This document shows positions 24,952 to 32,794 of a stretch of 64,000 nucleotides of DNA, piece after piece. The DNA comes from Streptomyces spiramyceticus (GTDB taxonomy: Bacteria > Actinomycetota > Actinomycetes > Streptomycetales > Streptomycetaceae). Under the pieces are notes generated by a model that was not told the DNA's origin, did not search any database, and saw only the letters and a list, made by a program, of their open reading frames with translations. The translations under genes and the position numbers were made by a program. The first letter of the stretch is position 1. Each line of letters starts with the position of its first letter. The stretch covers positions 5,009,501 through 5,073,500 of the forward strand of contig NZ_JARBAX010000001.1 in assembly GCF_028807635.1 (NCBI RefSeq). The letters are read 5' to 3'.

Positions 24952-26391
24952 GTGACCACCGAACTGCGTCGCCTGCGCAACTACATCGACGGAGAGTTCC
25001 GCGAAGCCGCCGACGGGCGGACCATCGAGGTGGTCAACCCGGCCACGGGCGAGGTGTACGCCACCTCGCCGCTGTCCGGCCAGGAGGACGTCGACGCCGC
25101 CATGGCCGCCGCCGCCAGGGCCTTCCCGGCCTGGCGCGACACCACGCCCGCCGAGCGCCAGAAGGCGCTGCTCAAGATCGCGGACGCGTTCGAGGAGCGC
25201 GCCGAGGACCTGATCGCGGCCGAGTCCGAGAACACCGGCAAGCCGCTCGGGCTCACCCGCACCGAGGAAGTCCCGCCGATGGTGGACCAGATCCGCTTCT
25301 TCGCGGGCGCGGCACGACTGCTCGAAGGCCGCTCGGCCGGCGAGTACATGGAGGGTCTGACCTCCATCATCCGGCGCGAGCCGGTCGGCGTCTGCGCACA
25401 GGTCGCGCCGTGGAACTACCCGATGATGATGGCCGTATGGAAGTTCGCCCCGGCGCTCGCCGCGGGCAACACGGTCGTCCTCAAGCCGTCGGACACGACG
25501 CCCGCCTCGACCGTCCTCATGGCCGAGATCATCGGCTCGATCGTCCCCAAGGGCGTTTTCAACGTCGTCTGCGGCGACCGTGAGACCGGCCGCGCGATGG
25601 TCGAGCACCCGACCCCGGCGATGGCCTCCATCACCGGTTCCGTACGGGCCGGCATGCAGGTCGCAGAGTCCGCAGCCAAGGACGTCAAGCGCGTCCACCT
25701 GGAGCTGGGCGGCAAGGCGCCGGTCGTCGTCTTCGAGGACACGGACATCGCCAAGGCCGTCGAGGACATCTCGGTCGCGGGCTTCTTCAACGCCGGCCAG
25801 GACTGTACGGCCGCGACGCGCGTGCTCGTACAGGAGTCGATCCACGACGAGTTCGTCACCGCGCTGGCGAAGGCCGCCGCGGACACGAAGACCGGGCAGC
25901 CGGACGACGAGGACGTGCTGTACGGCCCGCTCAACAACGCCAACCAGCTCAAGCAGGTCAGCGGCTTCATCGAGCGCCTGCCCGCCCACGCCAAGGTCGA
26001 GTCCGGCGGCCAGCGGGTCGGCGACAAGGGCTACTTCTACGCCCCCACCGTCGTCTCCGGCCTCAAGCAGGACGACGAGATCATCCAGAACGAGGTCTTC
26101 GGCCCCGTCATCACCGTCCAGTCCTTCACGGACGAGGCGCAGGCCACCGAGTGGGCCAACGGCGTCGAGTACGCGCTGGCGTCGTCGGTGTGGACCAAGG
26201 ACCACGCGCGGGCGATGCGCATGTCCAAGAAGCTCGACTTCGGCTGCGTGTGGATCAACACCCACATCCCGCTGGTCGCGGAGATGCCGCACGGTGGCTT
26301 CAAGAAGTCCGGTTACGGCAAGGACCTGTCGGCGTACGGCTTCGAGGACTACACGCGCATCAAGCACGTGATGACCTCGATCGAGGGCTGA
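24952..26391 (+). CDS. Aldehyde dehydrogenase, putative gamma-aminobutyraldehyde dehydrogenase
   Basis: A 479-residue NAD(P)-dependent aldehyde dehydrogenase. Landmarks are APWNYPMMMAVWKFAPALAA with the catalytic Asn, the Gly-rich ITGSVRAGMQV turn, the general base in HLELGGKAPVVVF and the nucleophile Cys in FNAGQDCTAATRV. GTG 24952 has GGAGGG five bases upstream; upstream in-frame starts lack this. The AGQDC context and the neighbouring putrescine-type aminotransferase favour 4-aminobutyraldehyde, giving GABA. A related paralogue is at 32795. A perfect terminator hairpin follows at 26432. Confidence 0.88.
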   Translation: MTTELRRLRNYIDGEFREAADGRTIEVVNPATGEVYATSPLSGQEDVDAAMAAAARAFPAWRDTTPAERQKALLKIADAFEERAEDLIAAESENTGKPLGLTRTEEVPPMVDQIRFFAGAARLLEGRSAGEYMEGLTSIIRREPVGVCAQVAPWNYPMMMAVWKFAPALAAGNTVVLKPSDTTPASTVLMAEIIGSIVPKGVFNVVCGDRETGRAMVEHPTPAMASITGSVRAGMQVAESAAKDVKRVHLELGGKAPVVVFEDTDIAKAVEDISVAGFFNAGQDCTAATRVLVQESIHDEFVTALAKAAADTKTGQPDDEDVLYGPLNNANQLKQVSGFIERLPAHAKVESGGQRVGDKGYFYAPTVVSGLKQDDEIIQNEVFGPVITVQSFTDEAQATEWANGVEYALASSVWTKDHARAMRMSKKLDFGCVWINTHIPLVAEMPHGGFKKSGYGKDLSAYGFEDYTRIKHVMTSIEG

Positions 26392-26431
26392 TCAGAACCG
26401 GCTGATCAGGACGCTGTTCCACAGGAGCAGG

Positions 26432-26464
26432 AGCGGGCAATGGACGAACTGTCCATTGCCCGCT
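26432..26464 (+). terminator. Terminator after the aldehyde dehydrogenase gene
   Basis: A perfect 14-bp inverted repeat, AGCGGGCAATGGAC (26432-26445) and GTCCATTGCCCGCT (26451-26464), has a five-base loop and lies 41 bases after the stop codon. Confidence 0.8.
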
Positions 26465-26536
26465 TCCGCTGTGCGGCGCGGGGAGGATTTCGCGAAAGCG
26501 TGGATTCCGTCGTGCGGCTCCAGCAGACTCGCGATC

Positions 26537-27097
26537 ATGGATGATGACCGCGATCGGCTCAATGCCGCTGTGACGTACGGCCTGTTCGCCGCCTGGGCCC
26601 TTCACGACATCGAGGAACTGGCGACGCTGCCGGGGTGGATGCGCGAGAACGTACGCCGGCTGCGCAAGCGGTTCCCGCAGGTCCCCGAGCGGATATGGCA
26701 GGCCATGGAGTCCGCGGACGAGCGCGAATTCGCCGTCGCCGTCGGCGTGATGGGCGCAATCGTCGCCTCGGCCGCCGTCGCCGGACACCGCTCCGGCGGG
26801 CGCTCCGGCTTCTACCAGTCGACGCTCTACGGCTTCGGGCTGCACGGTCTGGTCCACATGGCCCAGGCCGCCGCCGTACGCGGCTACACCCCCGGTGTCG
26901 CCACCTCGCCGCTGGTCGTGGTGCCCTTCTCGCTCTGGGCGCGCGGCCGACTGCGCCGGTCCGGTGTGCTGCGGCCGACGCGGGCGCGGGACGCTGTGCA
27001 GGGGTTGGCCCTCGCCGGAGCGGCTACGGCGCTCTCTCATGTGGTCGCGCGGCGAGTGCTCGGGAGGCGGAGGCCGGTGGCGCCGGGGGCGACGTAA
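26537..27097 (+). CDS. HXXEE domain-containing membrane protein
   Basis: 186 residues from ATG 26537. Near the N-terminus WALHDIEEL gives the H-x-x-E-E motif of the HXXEE family. A second conserved-looking His pair (GLHGLVHMAQA) lies in the C-terminal half together with three to four hydrophobic helices. The paired His/Glu residues within helices suggest a metal-binding membrane protein, but no activity is known to me for the family. No clear Shine-Dalgarno precedes it. It starts just after the dehydrogenase terminator and is followed 11 bases later by another small membrane protein gene, so the two may be co-transcribed. Confidence 0.78.
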   Translation: MDDDRDRLNAAVTYGLFAAWALHDIEELATLPGWMRENVRRLRKRFPQVPERIWQAMESADEREFAVAVGVMGAIVASAAVAGHRSGGRSGFYQSTLYGFGLHGLVHMAQAAAVRGYTPGVATSPLVVVPFSLWARGRLRRSGVLRPTRARDAVQGLALAGAATALSHVVARRVLGRRRPVAPGAT

Positions 27098-27108
27098 AGG
27101 GCAGGTAA

Positions 27109-27663
27109 ATGCGGGCGTACGCTGCGGATATGAACGAGGCGAACGCCGTTCTGCGGCGCATACGCGTGTGGTTGGTCTTCTTCATCGTCTGTCTGGTACT
27201 GAGCGGGCTGACCGCTTTTCCGCTCGTCACCGAACTGCACTGGCTGGAAAGCCTGCTGAAGTCCTCGGCCTCTCCGGTGCCAGAGCATTTCCCCGCGCTG
27301 ATGGAGTGGATCGAGCGGGTACGGGTGGGCCTCGACGCCACCGACGCCAAGTACCCCTTCGTCCTGTACGGGACGGACTGGCTGGCCTTCGCGCACCTCG
27401 TCATCGCCGTCGCCTTCTACGGCCCGTACCGCGATCCCGTACGCAACATCTGGGTCGTCGAGTTCGGGATGATCGCCTGCGCCGGGATCATCCCCCTCGC
27501 GTTGATCTGCGGGCCGATTCGCGGCATTCCCTTCTGGTGGTCGGTCATCGACATGTCCTTCGGGGTCTTCGGCGTCATCCCGCTGTACGTCGTACGCCGC
27601 AGAATCAAGCAACTGGAGGCGCTGACCGCGCCGGTCAAGCTCGCGGTCCCCGCAGCAGCCTGA
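27109..27663 (+). CDS. Small polytopic membrane protein of unknown function
   Basis: 184 residues with four hydrophobic helices: VWLVFFIVCLVLSGLTAFPL, one around DWLAFAHLVIAVAFYG, one around MIACAGIIPLALICG, and a last one before a basic C-terminus. AAAGG at 27096-27100 supports ATG 27109. However a TACGCT hexamer at 27118-27123 stands six bases before a second in-frame ATG (27130), so a leaderless start there is possible. I do not recognise a named family. The stop is one base from the end of the convergent oxidoreductase gene. Confidence 0.78.
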   Translation: MRAYAADMNEANAVLRRIRVWLVFFIVCLVLSGLTAFPLVTELHWLESLLKSSASPVPEHFPALMEWIERVRVGLDATDAKYPFVLYGTDWLAFAHLVIAVAFYGPYRDPVRNIWVVEFGMIACAGIIPLALICGPIRGIPFWWSVIDMSFGVFGVIPLYVVRRRIKQLEALTAPVKLAVPAAA

Positions 27664-27664
27664 G

Positions 27665-28774
27665 TCAGCGGCGCAGGGCCAGCACCGTGCCCCTCGTGAC
27701 GGCCTCCTTGAAACGGGCCGAGGCCCGGCCGGTGAGGATGCCACTGCGTGGTGCATCGTCGGCGCGGGTGAACTGGGTGAGGCCGTCGCGTCGGCCGAGG
27801 CTGATGTTCTGCCAGACGTAGCGCAGGCGCAGTGGCTTGGGCGTACGGCCGGTGAGCGTGGCGGCGACGCTGCCCGCGACGTACGCGCCCATCGGCAGCC
27901 CCGTCTGGCAGGACATGCGGGATGCGGCGCCACCCGGTCCGTAGGCCGCCGCCGCGTCGCCCGCCGCGAAGACCTCCGGGTGGGAGGTCGAGCGCAGCGT
28001 CGCGTCGACCGTGATCAGGCCCCGTGCGTCGACCGCGAAACCGGCCTCGCGGGCCAGGTCCGGTACGCGGAATCCGGCCGCCCACACGACCGCGTCGGCC
28101 GGGATCTCGCCGCCGTCGGCGAGGACCAGGCCATGGGCGGCCACTTCGGCAACGCGGGTGTGCTCGCGCACCGCGACGCCGTGCCGGGCCAGGGCGGCGC
28201 GGAGATAGCGCCGACCGCGCTCCGACAGCCCGGCGCCGAGCTCGCCGCCGGTGACCAGCTGCACCTTGAGCCCCGGGTACGCCTCGGCCAGCTCGGTGGC
28301 AGCCTCGATGCCGGTCAGGCCTGCACCGGTTACGACGAGCGAGCCCTGGCCGCCCGCGCCCGCCGTACGTTCGCGCAGGCGGGCCGCGTCGTCGTAGGTG
28401 GCCACCGCCGAGGCGTGCGCGGCGGCGCCCGGAACGGGGACGGTGTCAGCCGCGCTGCCGAGGGCGTAGACGAGGGTGTCGTATCCGATGGCGTACGGAG
28501 CGGAGTCGACCCGGACCGTACGGGCGGCGGCGTCGACGGCCGTCACCCGGGCGACGACCAGCTCGATGCCTGTACCGGCGAGGAGCTTGTCCAGCGGCAG
28601 CTCCTTCAGCCGCTGGCCGGCGGCGAGCTGGTGCAGGCGTACCCGCTCGACGAAATGGCCTGCGGCGTTGACCAGCGTGATGCGTACGTCGCTGCGGCGC
28701 AGCTTGCGGGCCGCGCCCTTTGCGGCGGCCAGTCCGGCGTACCCGGCTCCAAGGACCACGATGTGATGCGTCAT
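27665..28774 (-). CDS. NAD(P)/FAD-dependent oxidoreductase (NDH-2-like)
   Basis: 369 residues. An N-terminal FAD Rossmann motif (VVLGAGYAGLAAAKGAA) and a second dinucleotide motif (VVTGAGLTGIEAATELAE, about residue 145) are followed by the FAD contact VFAAGDAAA. This is the pyridine-nucleotide-disulfide / type II NADH dehydrogenase layout, shorter than classical NDH-2, without redox-active CxxxxC. AGGAGG is only one base from the ATG, an unusually short spacing. It lies 54 bases behind an ECF41 sigma gene on the same strand. An ECF41-like -35 element (TGTCACA) is present in that gap, so it may be a direct target; oxidoreductases are typical neighbours of ECF41 sigma factors. Confidence 0.85.
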   Translation of the reverse strand: MTHHIVVLGAGYAGLAAAKGAARKLRRSDVRITLVNAAGHFVERVRLHQLAAGQRLKELPLDKLLAGTGIELVVARVTAVDAAARTVRVDSAPYAIGYDTLVYALGSAADTVPVPGAAAHASAVATYDDAARLRERTAGAGGQGSLVVTGAGLTGIEAATELAEAYPGLKVQLVTGGELGAGLSERGRRYLRAALARHGVAVREHTRVAEVAAHGLVLADGGEIPADAVVWAAGFRVPDLAREAGFAVDARGLITVDATLRSTSHPEVFAAGDAAAAYGPGGAASRMSCQTGLPMGAYVAGSVAATLTGRTPKPLRLRYVWQNISLGRRDGLTQFTRADDAPRSGILTGRASARFKEAVTRGTVLALRR

Positions 28775-28802
28775 GCCTCCTGAACCGGTCGGTGGGCCGA
28801 CC

Positions 28803-28809
28803 TGTGACA
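28803..28809 (-). promoter_or_regulatory. TGTCACA element: candidate ECF41 -35 box
   Basis: On the minus strand the gap between the ECF sigma gene and the oxidoreductase gene contains TGTCACA, the published -35 consensus of ECF41 promoters. The matching CGTC -10 is not present at the expected distance (CGAC is the nearest), so the promoter call is tentative. Confidence 0.35.
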
Positions 28810-28828
28810 GCTCCGAGTGTGAAGTGGA

Positions 28829-29719
28829 TCACGCGAGCTGGGTGGCGGCGTAAGCGAGCTTCCCCGGGTTGATGACCGTACGGACCGCGCTGACCCGGCC
28901 GTCGCCGACCTCCGGCACGATGACGCCGAGCAGCGTCCGGCCTGCGAAGACGGCGACCGCGGGCTCGCCGTTCGCCTCGGCGTACTCGGCCCTCACCTGC
29001 GCCGCCTCGGGCCGCGCCCCCAGCCCCATCAGGTAGCGGACTACCTTCTCGCGTCCAATGATCGGCCGGCGTGCAGCGGACACCTGGCCGCCCCCGTCGG
29101 ACCAGGCGACCACGTCGTCGGCGAGCAGCTGCTCCAAGCCGGCCACGTCGCCTTCGAGGGTGGCGGCGAAGAAGCGCTCGACGACCTTCTTGCGCTGTGC
29201 GTCGTCGACCTCGAAGTGCCTTCGCGGGCGGCCGAGCTGTTCCCGGGCCCGGCGGTGCAGCTGCCGCGAGTTGGCTTCCTCGATGTCGAGGACCTCGGCG
29301 ATCTCCCGGTGGCTGTGCCCGAACGCCTCGCGCAGTACGAATACCGCGCGCTCGCCCGGAGTGAGCCGCTCCATGAGCGTGAGCAGCGCGAACGACACCG
29401 ATTCGCGCTGCTCGGCGGTCTCCAGCGGGCCGAGCTCATTGCGGGAGGTGAACACCGGCTCCGGGAGCCAGGGCCCGACGTACAGCTCGCGCTGGGCACG
29501 GGCGGAGGTGAGCTGGTTGATGCAGAGGTTCGTCATGACCTTGGTCAGCCAAGCCGCGGGCGTACGGACGGCGGAGCGGTCGGCCTTGCTCCAGCGCAGA
29601 TACGTGTCCTGTACGACGTCCTCGGCCTCGCTCGCCGAACCGAGCATCCGGTACGCGAGCGAGAACAGCCGGGAGCGGTGCGATTCGAACTCTGAGGCGG
29701 CGGCTTCCGTGGTCGTCAT
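28829..29719 (-). CDS. ECF41-type RNA polymerase sigma factor with SnoaL-like C-terminal domain
   Basis: 296 residues. Sigma region 2 contains FSLAYRMLGSASEAEDVVQD, and sigma 4 has LTPGERAVFVLREAFGHSHR and EIAEVLDIEEANSRQLHRRA. A fused C-terminal NTF2/SnoaL-like domain (about 175-296) follows. The ECF41 hallmarks are visible: WSDGGG after sigma 4 and NPGKL near the C-terminus (family consensus NPDKL). In this family the C-terminal domain replaces an anti-sigma factor and tunes activity. ATG 29719 has no good Shine-Dalgarno. The next gene on the same strand is the NDH-2-like oxidoreductase, probably its target or partner. The inducing signal is unknown. Confidence 0.9.
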   Translation of the reverse strand: MTTTEAAASEFESHRSRLFSLAYRMLGSASEAEDVVQDTYLRWSKADRSAVRTPAAWLTKVMTNLCINQLTSARAQRELYVGPWLPEPVFTSRNELGPLETAEQRESVSFALLTLMERLTPGERAVFVLREAFGHSHREIAEVLDIEEANSRQLHRRAREQLGRPRRHFEVDDAQRKKVVERFFAATLEGDVAGLEQLLADDVVAWSDGGGQVSAARRPIIGREKVVRYLMGLGARPEAAQVRAEYAEANGEPAVAVFAGRTLLGVIVPEVGDGRVSAVRTVINPGKLAYAATQLA

Positions 29720-29795
29720 GTCCGCAGGATGCCACTCGGGTCGGTCGGGTCAGTTGCTCTGGTTCGATAAGGCGGCGAGGACGATGTTCAACCCG

Positions 29796-30506
29796 TCAGC
29801 TGTGCTGCGTCCATGCTGTGCCCCCCTGCGACAGGATGGCGTGCAGCGCGTCGACGCGGTTGGTGGTGATCGAATCGACGCCGTGCCCGATCAGCCGCCG
29901 CATGGTGACCCTCGTGTCGGCGGTCCACGCCGAGACCAGCAGCCCGTCCCTGTGCACCCGCGCGCAGAGGTCCGCATCGACAAGACCGAAGCGGTAGTTG
30001 ATCCAGCGCGGCTTCACCGCGTCGATCAGAGTGGGCCGCGGCGGGGCCGACGTCGTCCACGTCATGGCGATTTCCGCGCCCGGATCGGCCGCCCGTACGG
30101 CGAGCATGGTGTCCGATCCCGCGCAGTAGTACGTCCGCTCCGCCGCACCGCACTCGTGGACGGTGCCGACCACCGTCCGTACCGAAGACGGCGTGGCCCC
30201 CGGCAGGTCGATCATCAGGCGGTGCGAGTCCGCCGCGAGGAGCGCTTCGACGAGGGTCGGCACCCCGCCGCCGGACAGCTCGTGCAGCTCGTCCCAGGTG
30301 GTGTGCGCGAGCGGCCGGTCGAGGCCCCACAGCCGCTTCAGGGTGGAGTCGTGCAGCAGCACGGGGACACCGTCGCGGGTGAGCCGGACGTCGATCTCGA
30401 CCGCGTCCGCGCCCCGTTCGGCCGCCGAGCGGATCGAGGCCAGGGTGTTCTCGCGGGCGCGGTACGGATCTCCGCGATGGGCGACGACAGTCACGGTGCG
30501 ACGCAT
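29796..30506 (-). CDS. Glycerophosphodiester phosphodiesterase family protein
   Basis: A 236-residue GDPD TIM-barrel enzyme hydrolysing glycerophosphodiesters to sn-glycerol-3-phosphate and an alcohol. The catalytic signature is complete at the N-terminus: AHRGDPYRARENTLAS, then GADAVEIDVRLTRDG and VPVLLHDSTLKR, giving His, Glu, Asp and His ligands. No signal peptide is seen, so it is cytoplasmic. ATG 30506 is preferred because the HRG motif then falls about ten residues in, as usual. It lies 17 bases downstream of the adenosine deaminase gene on the same strand, probably in one transcript. Confidence 0.9.
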   Translation of the reverse strand: MRRTVTVVAHRGDPYRARENTLASIRSAAERGADAVEIDVRLTRDGVPVLLHDSTLKRLWGLDRPLAHTTWDELHELSGGGVPTLVEALLAADSHRLMIDLPGATPSSVRTVVGTVHECGAAERTYYCAGSDTMLAVRAADPGAEIAMTWTTSAPPRPTLIDAVKPRWINYRFGLVDADLCARVHRDGLLVSAWTADTRVTMRRLIGHGVDSITTNRVDALHAILSQGGTAWTQHS

Positions 30507-30523
30507 GCGCCCATTGTCGCCGG

Positions 30524-31555
30524 TCACGGCTTGCGGGTGAGCCAATCTGTCGCGTATGCATCGATCTCGGCCGTGATGCGTGCCTTGCCCGCCGGGTCGA
30601 GGAAGGACGCCTCGACGGCGTTCTTGGCGAGCGCCGCGACGCCCTGCTCGTCCAGGCCGAGCAGGCGGGCCGCCACCCCGTACTCACTGTTGAGGTCGGT
30701 TCCGAACATCGGCGGGTCGTCGCTGTTGATGGTGACCAGGACTCCGGCGTCCACCATCTCCTTGATCGGGTGCTCGTCCAGCGTGGCGACCGCGCGGGTC
30801 GCGATGTTGGACGTGGGGCACACCTCCAGCGCGATGCGGTGTTCGGCGAGGTGGGCCAGCAGCGCGGGGTCCTTGACGGCGCTGGTGCCGTGGCCGATGC
30901 GTTCGGCGCGCAGATCGTTCAGCGCGTCCCAGACGGTCTCCGGGCCGGTCGTCTCACCCGCGTGCGGCACGGAGTGCAGGCCCGCCGCGATCGCGCGGTC
31001 GAAGTACGGCTTGAACTGCGGACGCGGTACGCCGATCTCCGGACCGCCGAGACCGAACGAGACCAGCCCCTCCGGGCGCAGGTCCACGGCCAGCCTCGCT
31101 GTCTCCTCCGCCGCTTCGAGACCGGCCTCGCCCGGAATGTCGAAGCACCAGCGCAGTACGGTGCCCAGCTCCGCCTCCGCTGCCTTGCGGGCGTCCTCGA
31201 TCGCCTCCATGAAGGCCTTCTCGTCGATGCCGCGGCGGGTGGAGCTGAACGGCGTGACGGTCAGCTCGGCGTACCGGATGTTCTGCCGGGCCATGTCGCG
31301 GGCGACCTCGAAGGTCAGCAGCCGGACGTCCTCCGGGGTGCGGATCAGGTCCACGACGGAGAGATAGACCTCGACGAAGTGCGCGAAGTCGGTGAACGTG
31401 AAGTAGTCCGCAAGCGCCTCGGGGTCGGTGGGGACCTTCGAGTCGGGGTGGCGGGCGGCCAGTTCGGCGACGATGCGGGGGGAGGCGGATCCGACGTGGT
31501 GCACATGCAGTTCGGCCTTGGGCAGCCCCGCGATGAAGGGGTGCAGATCGGTCAT
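30524..31555 (-). CDS. add: Adenosine deaminase
   Basis: A 343-residue purine-salvage enzyme converting adenosine to inosine. Metal and active-site motifs are in order: KAELHVHHVGSAS (N-terminal His pair), the HAGETTGPETVW segment with the catalytic Glu, ERIGHGTSA, the EVCPTSNI strand and TINSDDPPMF carrying the Asp pair. Residues are conserved, so the enzyme should be active. Adenine deaminases share the fold; length and the HAGE motif favour adenosine. It starts 109 bases from the divergent DUF4190 gene and leads a probable two-gene unit with the phosphodiesterase. Confidence 0.9.
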   Translation of the reverse strand: MTDLHPFIAGLPKAELHVHHVGSASPRIVAELAARHPDSKVPTDPEALADYFTFTDFAHFVEVYLSVVDLIRTPEDVRLLTFEVARDMARQNIRYAELTVTPFSSTRRGIDEKAFMEAIEDARKAAEAELGTVLRWCFDIPGEAGLEAAEETARLAVDLRPEGLVSFGLGGPEIGVPRPQFKPYFDRAIAAGLHSVPHAGETTGPETVWDALNDLRAERIGHGTSAVKDPALLAHLAEHRIALEVCPTSNIATRAVATLDEHPIKEMVDAGVLVTINSDDPPMFGTDLNSEYGVAARLLGLDEQGVAALAKNAVEASFLDPAGKARITAEIDAYATDWLTRKP

Positions 31556-31664
31556 CGGATCCTCCGGAGTACGGGCTGGCTGGGTGGTTCAGGGATCATC
31601 GTAGGCGGGCGGTACCGGCCGGAACGCAGGCCGTAGCATGGCGGAACCACGATGGGGGAGACAC

Positions 31665-32366
31665 ATGTCAGACAACGCGCAGCACCCCTCGGGACCGCCG
31701 CCCGAGCGGTCGCGGGACCCCTGGGCCCCGCCGGAGCAGCCGGCGCAGAAGGTACCGCTGGACAAGCCGGCGGGCGGGGGATCTCCGGTTCACGATCAGC
31801 AGACGGTTACCTCGATGCCGGTCTCGGGACCAGGGCCAGAGCCGGGGCCGGGTGCGGGTACGGGTACGGGCGCGGTGCCGCCGCCCCCGGTCTCACCGGC
31901 GGGCCCCGCGCCGGCCGCCCCGGGCGCCTACGGCTACCCGGCGTACGCCACGCCGCAGACCCCCGCGCCGTACAACGCCGGGGGTTATCCCGGATACCCC
32001 GGTTACGCGGGCCAGACCGGCTGGGCCGGTCAGCAGGGCCCGGCGAACGGCTTCGGGATCACCGCGATGGTGCTCGGCATCATCGCCGTCACATTCTTCT
32101 GCGCGTACGGGCTGGGGATCATCCTCGGCATCCTCGCGCTGATCTTCGGCATTCTGGGCCGCAAGCGCGTGCAGCGGGGCGAGGCGACGAACAACGGCAT
32201 GGCGGTGGCCGGAATCATCCTGGGCATTGTGGGCTTCGTGCTCAGTGCGGTGTTCATCGGGTTCATCGTCTGGGCGATTGTCGAGGGGCAGAACCAGAGG
32301 GATCGCGAGGCGGACGAGTACGACCCGTACGCGAATTCTTCGCTGGTGGTCGACGACGTGCGCTAG
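31665..32366 (+). CDS. DUF4190 domain-containing membrane protein
   Basis: 233 residues. A long Pro/Gly/Ala/Tyr-rich N-terminal half (about 120 residues, with repeated YPGYPGY-like units) is followed by two hydrophobic helices, GITAMVLGIIAVTFFCAYGL continuing to LIFGILG and GMAVAGIILGIVGFVLSAVF, separated by a basic loop (GRKRVQRGEATNNG). This two-helix layout is the DUF4190 domain, common in actinomycetes and without known function. ATG 31665 follows GGGGGAG by four to five bases. The low-complexity tail probably lies in the cytoplasm. Confidence 0.85.
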   Translation: MSDNAQHPSGPPPERSRDPWAPPEQPAQKVPLDKPAGGGSPVHDQQTVTSMPVSGPGPEPGPGAGTGTGAVPPPPVSPAGPAPAAPGAYGYPAYATPQTPAPYNAGGYPGYPGYAGQTGWAGQQGPANGFGITAMVLGIIAVTFFCAYGLGIILGILALIFGILGRKRVQRGEATNNGMAVAGIILGIVGFVLSAVFIGFIVWAIVEGQNQRDREADEYDPYANSSLVVDDVR

Positions 32367-32422
32367 CGCGGGCGTTCACGACCCCCGGCCCCCGGCGCCA
32401 CGGCGTGTCGGGGGCCCTTTAC

Positions 32423-32558
32423 TTCCCCACCCCGCCCCTTCCCGAACTGGGGCGCTGCCCCAGACCACGCTCCTCAAACGCCGGAGGGGCTGAAAGATTC
32501 CGCCCGTCCGGGGGTCTGGGGGCTTGCCCCCAGCTTCGGGAAGGGGCGGGTAGGGGAA
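32423..32558. repeat. Dispersed inverted repeat, copy 1 (full)
   Basis: Outer arms 32423-32453 and 32526-32558 are inverted copies of a TTCCCCACCCCGCCCCTTCC-type sequence with its reverse complement, enclosing further GC-rich stems. The same unit recurs at 46927-46993 and 61777-61889. It fills much of the 428-base gap between the DUF4190 gene and the aldehyde dehydrogenase; the remainder (32559-32794) shows no gene. Confidence 0.75.
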
Positions 32559-32794
32559 CAGCGCCGCAGGCAGCCCGCGCACACGCACCCGCACCCCCGC
32601 ACCCGCACTCGCATCGCCATCACGTCGCCCCCGCCCACGCCACGGACACTCCGTACCGTCATCCACCGGCCAACGCGACACATGGTCGACCGATTCCGTC
32701 GCGTAACCAAAAGGCAACAACGGAATCACTTGTTGGCGATGGATCCCTCTGTCAGGATCGGCACTCAATTCGAGCTGGGACAACGGAGAGCGCC

